Shown here: piece after piece, positions 34,156-44,803 of the stretch
Numbering within the stretch: the first letter of the stretch is position 1
How the letters are laid out: each line of letters opens with the position of its first letter
Assembly (NCBI GenBank): GCA_017534425.1
Contig: JAFXWB010000039.1
Location: forward strand, 1-50,820
DNA: 50,820 bases
Direction: 5' to 3'
Origin: Bacilli bacterium
GTDB lineage: Bacteria; Bacillota_I; Bacilli_A; RFN20; CAG-826
Position numbers and translations under genes: made by a program
Notes under the pieces: generated by a model
The model's input: only the letters and a program-made list of their open reading frames with translations
Database searches by the model: none
What the model was told of the DNA's origin: nothing

Positions 34156-36726
34156 TTAGAAAGCGTCAGTGATTCTATACTCGCAAGCGTGTTTCATGCA
34201 ATCAAACATATTTCTTGCTGGGTTAGTTAATGAATATAAACCCGTTGTGTTAAATGTAACATCCCTTGATGTTGTATATGATTGCCCATTACCAAGATTA
34301 ATAACTTCGACCGCTAATGTTAAACCATCAGAAGAAGCATTATAAACAGCAAGATGGATTAATAAATCACTATTGTTTGCTCTAAATCCAGTAACTGAGA
34401 ATTTGTTTCCATCAACAGTAACATCACCTAGATTTGTAGCTCCTCCATAAATATAGCTTGTTAAACTTCCATCTTCTTTATTATCAATTCTAAAATGGAT
34501 TCTTGTCTGAGCATCAGTAAAATCAAATGGGAAACCAAAGATTGCATAGTTATCATTATCGGTCTTTGCTACGAAATGATAAATGTAATATAAATCGTAT
34601 CTATCTGTGACTTCGCTTACTGGTAATCTACCACCACATTCAGTACCGAATGATGAAGATTCATACCAACTCCCTTTTGCAGCGGCAAATTCGCCTTCTA
34701 CAGTATCAGATGGAACAAACATATTTGATTGATTATCAACAAATCTAGGAGTAACAATGGTCTTGGTTGTAATTGCAGATCCATTAGCAATTCTATTTCC
34801 TTGCGGATCAAACCATCCAACGAATTTTTTGTTTGCAGCAGTTAAGTTTGGTAAATTAGCACTTGCAACATTGTTGAGCTTGCCAACAGCATTTCCCGAT
34901 GCATCTTTATAAACAAGTGTGCTTTCTTCGCTAAATGTATCATATACGGTTGCTCTATTAGCAGCGTTACAAGATATACGTACTTTACGGCCTGCTCCAT
35001 TATTGAAATAATTTGCACCCAAACAAATATCAAATGACTTTACTGTATTAGTCTTGTCCTCTGCATTTGTAGATGGATAATATTGTGTTCCGCCCTCAAT
35101 ACCAGCAGTAAATGTACATCTAAATAAATTTGTAGCTTCATCTAAACAATATGCGCTAAGATGCAAGATATTATTGGTTGAGGATTTAACTCCAGAAATA
35201 CGCGGAATATAGAAGAATGTTCCAGAAGCTCCTGCATTATGAACGACAGTTGTTCCTGGGTTTGCAGAATAATCAGTTTGAGAATAGATATAGACTGGAA
35301 CAATTCCATCGTTTTCATATCTACTTAAACCAAATCTAAAGACAATTCCACCTTCCCCTCCATCACTAAACAAATAGAAAAGTGAATAAAAATCAGTTCC
35401 TTCTGTTGGGGTTGGATATGAAAGTTTAATCCACCAATCAATACCACCGTTAGAGACATAGTCATAATTGCCCCATAAATGGCTAGTTCCACTAGGAACT
35501 ACTGTACCACTTGTAAGTCCTGTATTACTAATTGTGGCAGGAGCAATTAAATCTTTTGCTTCAGTATCAACCAATCCAAATTCTTGTTTTAGAGTTGTGT
35601 CTCCTCTAACACAATTAAGAGATTCATTAAATTGGTGACCAAGTTTTTCAATCACTAATTCACTTGCATCAGCAAATGCTTGTGTTCCGGCTTCATCTTT
35701 ATATAAAACATCAGGTTCATACGAACATGTATAGTATTCAGCAGTGCCATCTGCGATACAAGTAGCAGGCACTTCAGCATGATGAGTCATATTATGACTT
35801 AATGGTAAAATAACATCATTTTCGCTTAATTCTGTTGTACCTTGTTCATCAGCAAAGTATTTATGACATCTTTCACATTCATAGTGTTCAATATGACCAT
35901 GTTCTTGACATGTTGATGTTGTTGCGGTTTGATGCACCATTTGGTGACCAAGTTTTGTATTTGACACAGTAAATGTTTCACTAGATAATTCATGACAAAA
36001 TTCACATGATTTGTAATAAGTGATGTCTTCAGTACAAGTAGCTGGAGATTTCAAATAAGCATTATCTTGTACTTCGATGTAGTGGTGAGCTGTTGGTATA
36101 ACAACATCGTTTTGAGTAACTTCAGTTGTTCCAGCTTCTTCCAAATATAATTTATGACATCTATCACATTCATAATATTCAATGTTACCTTCTACTTGGC
36201 ATGTTGCACTTGTTGCTGCATGGTGAATCATATGATGACCAAGTTTTGTATTTAATGCAGAGAACGTTTCTTGTGATTTTTCATGGCAAAATTCGCAGGA
36301 TTTATAATAAATTGCGTCTTCTGTACATGTTGCTGCAGACTTAAGATAAGAAGGATCTACAACATCAATATAGTGATGAGCATTTGAATCTGTAACAGCT
36401 TTTTCTTTTGTGGCAGAATAGCTTTCTCCCTCAAAACTAATTGAGGCTGTATAAGTCATCGTTCCTGATGTAGAACAAGTTGGCGCCTTGGTTTGAGCGT
36501 TCGTCATTGTTGCATCAACTTCAACCGAATGACCTTCCTTTGATTCATCACAGGAAGTGCAGCTTATAATTGCTTTAGCAGTATAACCTCCTGTAGATGT
36601 TTCAGACCAAACCCATTCAATGTTTTCTTTGTCATAACTATGAACATGTTCTGAAGTTTGTTTCTTACAACCTGTTAGACTAAGAAAAGTAAGAATTCCT
36701 AAACAAAAAAGTGACTTCAATTTCAT
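34156..36726 (-). CDS. Large surface lipoprotein with CxxC modules, InlB-like linker and two lectin-like domains
   Basis: An 856-residue lipoprotein (LSLTGC, Cys20). Residues ~120-365 alternate two kinds of CxxC units, YKSCEFCHE-type and YECxRCHK[LY]-type, joined by His-rich linkers (HHYIEV, LGHQMVH). The latter match the five units in the lipoprotein at 435-2606. Residues ~385-580 and ~690-856 are beta-rich, jelly-roll-like regions, separated by an InlB-type strand pair (KKFVGWFDPQGNRIANGSAI). The start is preceded by AAGGGGA. It is the last gene of the nine-gene operon. A surface glycan-binding role is inferred; no catalytic motif is seen. Confidence 0.75.
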   Translation of the reverse strand: MKLKSLFCLGILTFLSLTGCKKQTSEHVHSYDKENIEWVWSETSTGGYTAKAIISCTSCDESKEGHSVEVDATMTNAQTKAPTCSTSGTMTYTASISFEGESYSATKEKAVTDSNAHHYIDVVDPSYLKSAATCTEDAIYYKSCEFCHEKSQETFSALNTKLGHHMIHHAATSATCQVEGNIEYYECDRCHKLYLEEAGTTEVTQNDVVIPTAHHYIEVQDNAYLKSPATCTEDITYYKSCEFCHELSSETFTVSNTKLGHQMVHQTATTSTCQEHGHIEHYECERCHKYFADEQGTTELSENDVILPLSHNMTHHAEVPATCIADGTAEYYTCSYEPDVLYKDEAGTQAFADASELVIEKLGHQFNESLNCVRGDTTLKQEFGLVDTEAKDLIAPATISNTGLTSGTVVPSGTSHLWGNYDYVSNGGIDWWIKLSYPTPTEGTDFYSLFYLFSDGGEGGIVFRFGLSRYENDGIVPVYIYSQTDYSANPGTTVVHNAGASGTFFYIPRISGVKSSTNNILHLSAYCLDEATNLFRCTFTAGIEGGTQYYPSTNAEDKTNTVKSFDICLGANYFNNGAGRKVRISCNAANRATVYDTFSEESTLVYKDASGNAVGKLNNVASANLPNLTAANKKFVGWFDPQGNRIANGSAITTKTIVTPRFVDNQSNMFVPSDTVEGEFAAAKGSWYESSSFGTECGGRLPVSEVTDRYDLYYIYHFVAKTDNDNYAIFGFPFDFTDAQTRIHFRIDNKEDGSLTSYIYGGATNLGDVTVDGNKFSVTGFRANNSDLLIHLAVYNASSDGLTLAVEVINLGNGQSYTTSRDVTFNTTGLYSLTNPARNMFDCMKHACEYRITDAF

Positions 36727-36739
36727 AAATCATTCCCCT

Positions 36740-38656
36740 TTACGCTAATCGAATGTTTCTTTCTTTATCAAATACTTGCATTTCATCAATATCAATTGAG
36801 AAACGTAGATTATCGCCAAGATTAACTTTGTCGTCTTTTCCAAGACGAATAACGATATCATTACGATTGTAATTTAATGCAGCAAATCTAGCATTTCCAT
36901 AATCTAAGAGGTTAGCTACAACACCAGTAAATATACCATTTTTATCAAGATGTGCTTGTGTATCAGAAAAAGCAAATATTAAGGTTTTGTCATAAATGGT
37001 TCGATCATTATTCTCAATAAATGACTGGTAAGCAGTTTTGTTGTGACACGGGATTGTTAATTCGTCAATTAAGTAATCTAAGACCTTAACGTTTTTGCCA
37101 TTTTCATCTTTTTCTTTGTGATAATAAACCATACCTTCAAGTTTATTGTTTGTGTTTAATGCTGAAACAACCTTTTCTTCATCTTTAAAGAAGTCAAACA
37201 TATGAATTCCGAAAGAGACAGAAACTACTGCACCCTCTTTATATGGTTTATTTGAACGCATAAAGATAACTTCATCACCTCTATTAAACATGACTAAATA
37301 ATCATCTTTAGCAATTTCTTCTACTTTATAAACTTTAAGTTTATGACCATTCTTGTCTTCTACTAAAGAGTTAGTAGGGATAACAACATCATATTCTCCA
37401 TCATCCAACTTAATTGCAGATGGTAAATCTGTCTTTAATCCCATAAAGCTCATTACGTTGTTTGCAACTTTTGTATGCACTCTAGCATGTGTAGGAACAC
37501 GTGGATTAATAACTTCTTCAGTAGCAAAATCAAAGAGATGCAATTTTTCTAAATCTAAGTAGACATCAATGACATCGTTAATCTTTCCGGTGTAGTCTGC
37601 GCTAGTAATGATTGTGATGTCAGCTTTAACGCTTTCTTCATCGTCTGTATTTAAAGATAAAACATCAGAATTAATATCAAAGTTTGCGAATACTTGAATC
37701 TCTGTCCCTAACTCTTCTACACCAACAATTTTGGCCTTACATGAGTAGTCATATTTCTTAGGTTCGATTGATAAGAATTCTGAGCGAAGAGCGAAAAATA
37801 CCCGCTTTTTCCCGTCAAAATAGGTTGGATCGACTTTGAAAAGCGAATTAATTGGAAGCATAAAATGTGTGTCAGAATTACAAACATCCAAACGCACTTT
37901 GTTGCCTTCTTTTGTTAAGGTTGCTTCCACAAAGTTAAGTTGTGGAGTGCCAATAAATCCAGCAACAAATTTGTTAACTGGGTAACGATATAAGTTCTTT
38001 GGATTATCGATTTGTTGAATAAATCCATCTTTCATTACAACAATTCGATCACCCATGGTCATAGCCTCGACTTGGTCATGGGTAACATAAACAAATGTAG
38101 TTTGTAATTTATGATGAAGTTTTGTAATTTCGTTGCGCATTGAGGTTCTTAACTTTGCGTCCAAATTTGATAATGGTTCATCAAGTAAGAATACTTTTGG
38201 CTCTCTAACTAAAGCTCTACCAAGGGCAACTCTTTGACGTTGACCACCACTTAAGGCTGCTGGTTTTGTTTTTAAATAGTTGGTTAAGCCAAGCATTTCT
38301 GCAGCCTTTCTAACTTTCATATCAATTTCTGGTTTTGGAACTTTTCTTAATCTAAGACCAAAAGCAATATTCTCGTAGACAGTTAAATGTGGGTACAAAG
38401 CATAGTTTTGGAAAACCATTGCAATATCTCTATTTTTAGGTTCAACATAGTTGACTAATCTATTATCAATATAAAGTTCGCCTGCTGTAATTTCTTCTAA
38501 ACCTGCAATCATTCTTAAGGTTGTGGATTTTCCGCATCCAGATGGACCAACGAAAACAATAAACTCGCGATCCTTAATTTCCATATCAAAGTCATTAACA
38601 GCTTTAACGCCGTTTGGATAGACTTTGTAAACGTGTTTTAAATGTAAAGATGCCAT
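36740..38656 (-). CDS. msmK: MsmK-type sugar importer ATPase with tripled TOBE-like tail
   Basis: A 638-residue ATPase. GPSGCGKST (37-45), LSGGQ (135-139), VFLLDEP (155-161), [14 protein letters not shown] and [13 protein letters not shown] identify an MsmK/UgpC-type protein, normally ~370 residues. After a first TOBE-like domain (to ~385, closing with [16 protein letters not shown]), two further domains of similar pattern follow: one closing [19 protein letters not shown] (~480), the other closing [19 protein letters not shown] (C-terminus). The repeated 'hhhFD' closing strand is the sign of duplication. The tail may bind a regulator or sense sugar. It is co-transcribed with its permeases and solute-binding protein. 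Confidence 0.88.
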   Translation of the reverse strand: MASLHLKHVYKVYPNGVKAVNDFDMEIKDREFIVFVGPSGCGKSTTLRMIAGLEEITAGELYIDNRLVNYVEPKNRDIAMVFQNYALYPHLTVYENIAFGLRLRKVPKPEIDMKVRKAAEMLGLTNYLKTKPAALSGGQRQRVALGRALVREPKVFLLDEPLSNLDAKLRTSMRNEITKLHHKLQTTFVYVTHDQVEAMTMGDRIVVMKDGFIQQIDNPKNLYRYPVNKFVAGFIGTPQLNFVEATLTKEGNKVRLDVCNSDTHFMLPINSLFKVDPTYFDGKKRVFFALRSEFLSIEPKKYDYSCKAKIVGVEELGTEIQVFANFDINSDVLSLNTDDEESVKADITIITSADYTGKINDVIDVYLDLEKLHLFDFATEEVINPRVPTHARVHTKVANNVMSFMGLKTDLPSAIKLDDGEYDVVIPTNSLVEDKNGHKLKVYKVEEIAKDDYLVMFNRGDEVIFMRSNKPYKEGAVVSVSFGIHMFDFFKDEEKVVSALNTNNKLEGMVYYHKEKDENGKNVKVLDYLIDELTIPCHNKTAYQSFIENNDRTIYDKTLIFAFSDTQAHLDKNGIFTGVVANLLDYGNARFAALNYNRNDIVIRLGKDDKVNLGDNLRFSIDIDEMQVFDKERNIRLA

Positions 38657-38666
38657 AAGAAACCTC

Positions 38667-39527
38667 CTATAGTTTTAGTCCTGATGCAAATTCTCCGCTT
38701 GCGAAGAACTTCATAGAAACTGCGGTTGTAATAATTAGTGGGAACGATGAAATAACGTAAAGCATATACATCGCGCCTCTTTGAGCGTCTTGGAAATTCT
38801 GTGATGCAGATTGAAGTGTTGGCATCATAAGTGTTCCTGGTTCCATAATTAAAGAAGCCCATAAATAATCGTTATAAATTGATGAGAATGAACCAATGAA
38901 GTGGTAAAGCATAATTGGTAAAGCTAGAGGAATGGTAATTCTAATAAACATCATAAAGTCATTACCACCTTCAACTTTTGCTGATTCATAAATTGATAAT
39001 GGTTGTTGTGCAAAGAATGTCTTAAACAAGAACAACGATGCGACTTGGCCACCAGCAATCATTGGTGAAAGATAACCATAAATTGTGTTTGCCCATTGAA
39101 GTTTTTGCTGCATAAATGGCACCAAAATTGGCATACCCATAATAGATGGAAGTAGCATAACCGAAATATAAACTGTGAATATAAAGTTCTTAAATGGGAA
39201 TTCTTTGTATGTAAATACGTATGCAAGAATTGCGCCGATTAAACAGTTTAAGAAAGAACCAACTAATGAAAATAAGATAGAATTCCAGAATGATTTTCTT
39301 AAGGTGGACCAAGCCATCTTAAAGTTCTCGCCTATTATTTGAAATACATTTCCTTCAAGTAAACCAAATATACCATTTGAAACAATATTCGCATTTGTCT
39401 TACACGCATTAAGCAAGGTAATGAATAATGAAAGAAGGCAGAATAAAGTACACAAAATCAAATAGATTATGATGAAGATTTGGAAACCGCGATGGTTATG
39501 TGAATATCTAATATATTTCTTCGCCAT
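38667..39527 (-). CDS. ABC sugar importer permease, MalG type
   Basis: A 286-residue permease with six helices and the EAA loop [20 protein letters not shown] followed by IPLALP (~179-204). It starts directly after the fused permease, with AAGGA before ATG. Its partner subunits are the fused permease upstream and the ATPase downstream, reached by an 11-base gap containing AGGAGG. Confidence 0.93.
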   Translation of the reverse strand: MAKKYIRYSHNHRGFQIFIIIYLILCTLFCLLSLFITLLNACKTNANIVSNGIFGLLEGNVFQIIGENFKMAWSTLRKSFWNSILFSLVGSFLNCLIGAILAYVFTYKEFPFKNFIFTVYISVMLLPSIMGMPILVPFMQQKLQWANTIYGYLSPMIAGGQVASLFLFKTFFAQQPLSIYESAKVEGGNDFMMFIRITIPLALPIMLYHFIGSFSSIYNDYLWASLIMEPGTLMMPTLQSASQNFQDAQRGAMYMLYVISSFPLIITTAVSMKFFASGEFASGLKL

Positions 39528-39528
39528 A

Positions 39529-41898
39529 CTACTTTTCCTTTATTCTGTTTCTCATGCTTAAATAGGTTAAGCCAAACAATATTACAAATAAGATTGTCGC
39601 GTAAGCACTAGCTAAGCCATAGTTTCTTTCGCTGCTATTCATAAGCATATACATTTCAACAATTGGAGTGCTTATAACTGTTGAGGCACCACCCATTGCA
39701 ACATATATACGTGAGAAGTTTTGAATTGAAGCAATAATTGTCATAATCAAAATATATTTGATTTGAGGGATACAAAGTGGCAAATCAATCTTAAAGAATC
39801 GCTTCCACACAGTGATGCCGTCCATCTCGGCTGCTTCATAATATGAAGATGGAATATTCATCATCGCTCCATAGAAAATTAAATACGATCCAACAAACGG
39901 GAAGCTCATAAGTATAAGCCACAACATATCTACATAGTTATCACCTTTAAAGAAGTAGATAGGAGAACCTCCTGCTGCTTTTATAATGTTATTAACTAAA
40001 CCATAATCACCATAGATTCCGGTTCGCCAAATAAGTAATCCTGCGATGCCTGGAATAATGCCTGGAATAAATAGTAACGTCCTTAAAACTCCCGATAGTT
40101 TTTTGTATCTCATAAGAGTTAGGAAGAATGCAAAAATAAGAGGAGGCGCAATTGCTAAAACAACATCGGCTAATAAGAAAATCGCCATGTTAATAAAATG
40201 CAATAATGACTGCTTATTTCCGAAAATTTCCACATAATTCCCGAAATTATTCCATGTTTTTATGTCACTAATTCCTGCTTTGTAATCAAAGAAAGAAGTA
40301 TAAATTGCAGCAATTCCAGGGTAATAACAGAACAAACAAAGAATGAAGATTGATGGGAAAAGAATCACATAGATAATCCAGTGTTTCTTTAAACCTTTTA
40401 CAGTTGCTACAACCTTAAATGTTGCCTTTTCTGAGCAATATGACACCCAAGAAACTGACGCTACAATTAAACATACTCCAGCTAAAATGCTAAAAGTTAC
40501 TAATAAAGTGCGTGTTAATTTTCGACCTAATTCTTTTTCTACATTACAAGTAGACAGATAATTAACACCACTTTCTCTGTTAACTGGGTCTTGATACTTA
40601 TAGTAAAGCTTGTCTGTTTCTTCGTTATAGAATGCTTCTCCAATACGAGTTGAAACATCAATCGTATATAAAAGTTTTCTAGTGGAGAAGTCTAGTATTG
40701 ATATTGCTTGATTGCCTTCTTGATAAAAGACAATACAAGTTTTCCCAACACCAAAATAACTAAAACAGTTCGCGGTTGTTGAATTTAAACGATATGGGAA
40801 AGAAAACTTGCTATCGTAGTTTAATTCATCTTCAAGATAATTAACTGGTTGCGTAAAGGCATTTAACTCGTCGAGCGTGAAATAATATAGCTCACCAAGC
40901 TTATCTGCAAAATAGAATGTTTCTTTATTATAAAGTTTTGCGCCAGCAAGCTCAGGCAAGATATAAAATGAAAAATGTTTAGGATTTAAGGCGTTTTTTG
41001 GAATATCGATATTGTAATTATCTAAATTAAAATCAAGCCATCCATAATTTGTTATACAGTTTTCTTTTGCTAGATTTCTTCTCTCGTTAAGACTTAATTC
41101 TGGATGAGCACTTGTTACAGCTTTAAGTTCGTTTTCAAATAGGACACGATAGTTATTGCACTTCATATCACGATGTATTTTTCTAACATATGTGTTGGTG
41201 GTTATATATAAATAATCATCAATTACATCTGTTGAATAAATAAACAAGCTCTTTGAGCAAACTAAACTATATCTATCGCTTTTTGAATTGGTCTCGTAGA
41301 CGTGACCGCTTGCCTTTTTAGTGAACGAAGCATCATTAACATCAAAACGATCAATACGATATTGGTTTCCGTCTCTAGAAAGAACGTAAAGATCGGATTC
41401 GCTTGAAGCAAGAGTTACAATTGCCCCTTCAAAGTCGGAGCAATAACTATGTAAGGTTAATTCGTGCTCGTTTATACCTGTATAACGAAATAGATAGTTT
41501 TGACTTGCAACATAAAATGAATCTGTATCTTCACATATATAGTGATATGAAAATGCTGATAGGTTATCTATTCCAAATTTTTCTTTAACATCACTAAAAA
41601 TTGAGGTTTTATTAATTAAAATATCGTTATTGTCATAAATATAAACGACACCATCAATAACCGCCCCCTTGTTTTCTTCTTCCTTTGATAAAGTGGTAGC
41701 GGTTAAAAGGTAATAATTATCTTTGAGTTTATTTACAGATAATAAATTATTATCTTCACGTTGAGCATCTAATTCCTCGCGATGAGGCAAATTAAGAGCA
41801 GAAACTGTAATACCCGTTACAAAGCCCAAAAGTAAAACAGAGGAAATGATTCCAACAATAAGAGCCTTCTTTTGTCCTCTTAATTTTCTTTTGCGCAT
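39529..41898 (-). CDS. MalF-type permease fused to a large N-terminal extracytoplasmic domain
   Basis: A 789-residue membrane protein. Residues ~12-34 form one helix, and residues ~40-470 lie outside the cell. That part shows repeats of the form 'sdLYVLSRDGNQYRIDRFD', 'DYLYITTNTYVRKIHRD' and 'GELYYFTLDELN', suggesting beta-propeller blades. A helix at ~475-500 leads into a normal permease (~505-789) with the EAA loop YYEAAEMDGITVWKRFFKID. MalF permeases are usually ~300 residues, so about 470 have been added. The outer domain could dock the solute-binding protein or sense ligand. There is no sign of frameshift or gene collision. Confidence 0.88.
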   Translation of the reverse strand: MRKRKLRGQKKALIVGIISSVLLLGFVTGITVSALNLPHREELDAQREDNNLLSVNKLKDNYYLLTATTLSKEEENKGAVIDGVVYIYDNNDILINKTSIFSDVKEKFGIDNLSAFSYHYICEDTDSFYVASQNYLFRYTGINEHELTLHSYCSDFEGAIVTLASSESDLYVLSRDGNQYRIDRFDVNDASFTKKASGHVYETNSKSDRYSLVCSKSLFIYSTDVIDDYLYITTNTYVRKIHRDMKCNNYRVLFENELKAVTSAHPELSLNERRNLAKENCITNYGWLDFNLDNYNIDIPKNALNPKHFSFYILPELAGAKLYNKETFYFADKLGELYYFTLDELNAFTQPVNYLEDELNYDSKFSFPYRLNSTTANCFSYFGVGKTCIVFYQEGNQAISILDFSTRKLLYTIDVSTRIGEAFYNEETDKLYYKYQDPVNRESGVNYLSTCNVEKELGRKLTRTLLVTFSILAGVCLIVASVSWVSYCSEKATFKVVATVKGLKKHWIIYVILFPSIFILCLFCYYPGIAAIYTSFFDYKAGISDIKTWNNFGNYVEIFGNKQSLLHFINMAIFLLADVVLAIAPPLIFAFFLTLMRYKKLSGVLRTLLFIPGIIPGIAGLLIWRTGIYGDYGLVNNIIKAAGGSPIYFFKGDNYVDMLWLILMSFPFVGSYLIFYGAMMNIPSSYYEAAEMDGITVWKRFFKIDLPLCIPQIKYILIMTIIASIQNFSRIYVAMGGASTVISTPIVEMYMLMNSSERNYGLASAYATILFVILFGLTYLSMRNRIKEK

Positions 41899-41916
41899 TT
41901 GTTACAAGTTTTGCTT

Positions 41917-43617
41917 TTAGTCTTTTATGTAGTTTGGATCTTCAAAGTGAGCAGAAGACCAACTATCTTCTTGCCAGCTATGTTCAGATGCCACAGTAGA
42001 CCAGTTAGTTCTTAAACAGTAATACCAATCGTTTCCAAACTGATCTACAGTGATTGGATCAACTGTTGTTAACAATTTTTGCCATAATTCTACGGATTTT
42101 TGGTCAACCTTTGAACTGCTGAAGAAGTTAACTACACCAATATCAATAAACTTATTGTTATCAGCTAAACCAGTGAATGTAATCTTGTCGGTTTGGAAGA
42201 AACTAACCCATTCAGACGGGATAACAACTAAATCGTTTTGAACAGTTGTTAGACCTTTTGGAGAAAGATTTCTTTCACTTAAAGCTTTGTAGTAAATTGT
42301 TTGTCCATATGGTGATAAGACAAATTGTAAAAAGTCTTTATTGAGCTTGGTTTGACGGCTGTTGTGACAGTTAAGGACTGCTAAGTAACCACCGTTTCCA
42401 CCAACGTCACGTGTTAAAGTGCCGGATTCAACATAAGCTGATTCAATTGTTGGGTAATCGAAGAAATCAAGGTGTCCTTTTAAAGCATCTGAACTTAAGA
42501 ACGATAAGCCTGATCCAGTATAGTCAAGCATTACTTGTGGAGCCTCAAAGCCACCACCATCTTTTTGAGCCATAAATGAAGAACGAACTTCAATGAATGA
42601 TTGTTGATATGCGCTTGGCTTAATATATTTTGCAAGTTTCTTAAATTGGGTTAAGAAATCTCTATAGAAAGCGCTGTTTGCACCACAATAATATTCACTT
42701 GAGTCATCAAGCATTAGGGTTAAAGCGCGATTGTATGAGAATGTAAATCCACTTGAGCCTTCTTGGTTTTCTGCGGTTTTATCATATTCAAACTTCTCAT
42801 CAGTCTTTGATAAGGCATTAAATGATTTTGATGTGTATTTGTATTGTGAACGGTAATAATAATCTCCATAAACACGAAGTAACCATGAGAATTGAGAAGC
42901 ATTAATTCCATCTTTAGTTAAAGTTAAACCAAGTGGATATTTATATCCTGCGACTTGAAGTTTTTCTAACATGTCGATTAATTGTTCCCAGGTTTGTGGG
43001 TTTGGGTTTGCAACACCTGCAGCTGTAGTTGCGGCTGTATTAACAAACCATGCAGTTGAAAGGTTTTCTGTATTAAGCAAATAAGTGAAGTCTGTTGAGC
43101 CAGAAACATCGGTAATATATGCTTTTTCCTCGAGAAAATCTGACCAAACTTTATTTGACGCATATGGATTTGTTGAATTAATTGTGGTTCTTAAGTTGAT
43201 ACAGTGGCCTGCTAAATCATACATTAAATTACCTTGCACAATATCCCAATCTGTTTTCGGGTTCGCTTCTTCAATTCTTAATCTATCGGTATAACCGGCA
43301 GTGTCTAATTCAGAAATGATATTTACATCAACAATGCCGCCACAAAGACGAACGTATTCTTTCGCTAATTCTTTCCAGGCTTCTGCTGTGCCTTCAAAGT
43401 TTAAGGCAACATCAATTTTCATTTTTTCTGTTGATCCTTCAACTATGCTAGCAACTTTGTTTTGCTCTTTCTTTGGATAATATGCAGCATTAAACGCAGC
43501 GCCTAAGTCAAGAGGATCTGCAGGTTCACCAGTACTAGTGTTATTGTTTTTCTTTTTACACCCAGTAAGTAAGATGCCGCATATTGCGATAGCGTTAATA
43601 AGTAGTCTTTTCTTCAT
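41917..43617 (-). CDS. ABC importer solute-binding lipoprotein (family 1-like)
   Basis: A 566-residue lipoprotein (GILLTGC, Cys20) with AGGAG before ATG. After a ~40-residue linker, KIDVALNFEGTAEAWKELAKEYVRLCGG is the opening strand-helix of family 1 sugar-binding proteins. GGNGGYLAVLNC and NKDFLQFVLSPYGQTIYYKA correspond to the late core. It is longer than average. It is followed 19 bases later by the fused permease and is the capture subunit of the second importer. Confidence 0.88.
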   Translation of the reverse strand: MKKRLLINAIAICGILLTGCKKKNNNTSTGEPADPLDLGAAFNAAYYPKKEQNKVASIVEGSTEKMKIDVALNFEGTAEAWKELAKEYVRLCGGIVDVNIISELDTAGYTDRLRIEEANPKTDWDIVQGNLMYDLAGHCINLRTTINSTNPYASNKVWSDFLEEKAYITDVSGSTDFTYLLNTENLSTAWFVNTAATTAAGVANPNPQTWEQLIDMLEKLQVAGYKYPLGLTLTKDGINASQFSWLLRVYGDYYYRSQYKYTSKSFNALSKTDEKFEYDKTAENQEGSSGFTFSYNRALTLMLDDSSEYYCGANSAFYRDFLTQFKKLAKYIKPSAYQQSFIEVRSSFMAQKDGGGFEAPQVMLDYTGSGLSFLSSDALKGHLDFFDYPTIESAYVESGTLTRDVGGNGGYLAVLNCHNSRQTKLNKDFLQFVLSPYGQTIYYKALSERNLSPKGLTTVQNDLVVIPSEWVSFFQTDKITFTGLADNNKFIDIGVVNFFSSSKVDQKSVELWQKLLTTVDPITVDQFGNDWYYCLRTNWSTVASEHSWQEDSWSSAHFEDPNYIKD

Positions 43618-43632
43618 AATTTAAGTCTCCTT

Positions 43633-44802
43633 TTATTTAACTTCTGTAATTACTTCTAAATTATTCGGATTAAAGTTATTGCTAACTACAATTGTTATGT
43701 TTTTGGTGGCAATGTTACCAGTTAAATCGGTAGCTGTAATTGTTAAAGTATGAGTTCCTTCTAAGAATCTATTTTTTGAGTCAACAGCGTTTGCTGAATA
43801 TGAATATTCGCATTTAATTTCCCCATCAATTGCGTCTGTCGCAGTGAATGCTAAACAATTGTAAGCACCAACAGGAACATAAATTGTTTCAAGACTACAA
43901 TTAATAATTGGAGCAACAGTATCTCTTTCACCAACAATTAAATTTAAAACTTTTGTTGATTCGTTATTACTTAAGTCTCTCGCAGTAAATGTTACGGTGT
44001 GACTACCTTGAACAAGTTTATTGTTTGCATCTAAAGCACCATCTGATAACACACCTTGGACCGCAAAATGAAGATCATCATATTCATCATATGCATCAGC
44101 TGTGAATTCATAAGATTTTCCGGCTGTTGTATTAAAGGTGGTTCCATCACCAAACGGAATTGTTATGGTTGGACCGACTGTATCTGCACTACTTGCGTAA
44201 TCTAATCCACCATAAGCATTAGCGGCCGCTTCAGTTGAGAAGAAAGCAAACGAAGAAATATATAGATAAGATGATTCAAGACTAAATGATGCGTTGTTTA
44301 AAATATTGAAAGAAACGCCAAGATAATCTCCCTCAACCCATTGGTTATATTCACCCTCTGAAACACTGGATGCATTTTCAAAATTTAGAGGAAAAACGTA
44401 TGTATTCCATGTTCCAATGGTGTTTTCTATATGTCCTTGAGTTTCTGAAAAACGGAAATCACTCCAGTTTCTATTACCGCTTGTTGATTTAATTCTTAAG
44501 ACAAACTGTGGGTCATAATTACTTCTATATCTAATCGCAATATATTTGTTTGTTTTTACTTTTACTGCATGGGTTTCATTAATCGAATCAAATCTTAAAA
44601 ATGCATCAGTCGAAGTCGCGCTATCGGCTTTAGAAATCTTTACCCCTCGATCAGTCTTTTTGTATTGAAGTGCATTAATGTTATATTCAGTAATTGTTAA
44701 TTCGGTAGCGACAAAGTCGTTAGTGTCATCTGCAGCCACTTCTCTTATAGAAGCACAACTAATTAATAGAGGTATCAATAATATTTGTAGAATTTTTTTC
44801 AT
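43633..44802 (-). CDS. Surface lipoprotein with Ig/HYR-like C-terminal domains
   Basis: A 389-residue lipoprotein (LLISC, Cys16). The start at 44802 is set by GGAGGA eight bases upstream and by the signal peptide; a longer frame from 44868 runs into the previous gene. Residues ~25-190 resemble a carbohydrate-binding sandwich (FRFSETQGHIENTIGTWNTY). Two repeats follow, each closing with a 'TFTARDLSNNESTKVLNLIV' or 'TITATDLTGNIATKNITIVV' strand, the pattern of HYR/DUF5011 Ig-like domains. It probably serves as a surface binding or spacer protein beside the solute-binding protein encoded next. Confidence 0.72.
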   Translation of the reverse strand: MKKILQILLIPLLISCASIREVAADDTNDFVATELTITEYNINALQYKKTDRGVKISKADSATSTDAFLRFDSINETHAVKVKTNKYIAIRYRSNYDPQFVLRIKSTSGNRNWSDFRFSETQGHIENTIGTWNTYVFPLNFENASSVSEGEYNQWVEGDYLGVSFNILNNASFSLESSYLYISSFAFFSTEAAANAYGGLDYASSADTVGPTITIPFGDGTTFNTTAGKSYEFTADAYDEYDDLHFAVQGVLSDGALDANNKLVQGSHTVTFTARDLSNNESTKVLNLIVGERDTVAPIINCSLETIYVPVGAYNCLAFTATDAIDGEIKCEYSYSANAVDSKNRFLEGTHTLTITATDLTGNIATKNITIVVSNNFNPNNLEVITEVK

Positions 44803-44803
44803 A

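Noticed and set aside
38638..38862. 74-residue minus-strand frame at the end of the MalG permease
   Set aside because: Lies almost fully within the permease gene in another frame and shows no family pattern.
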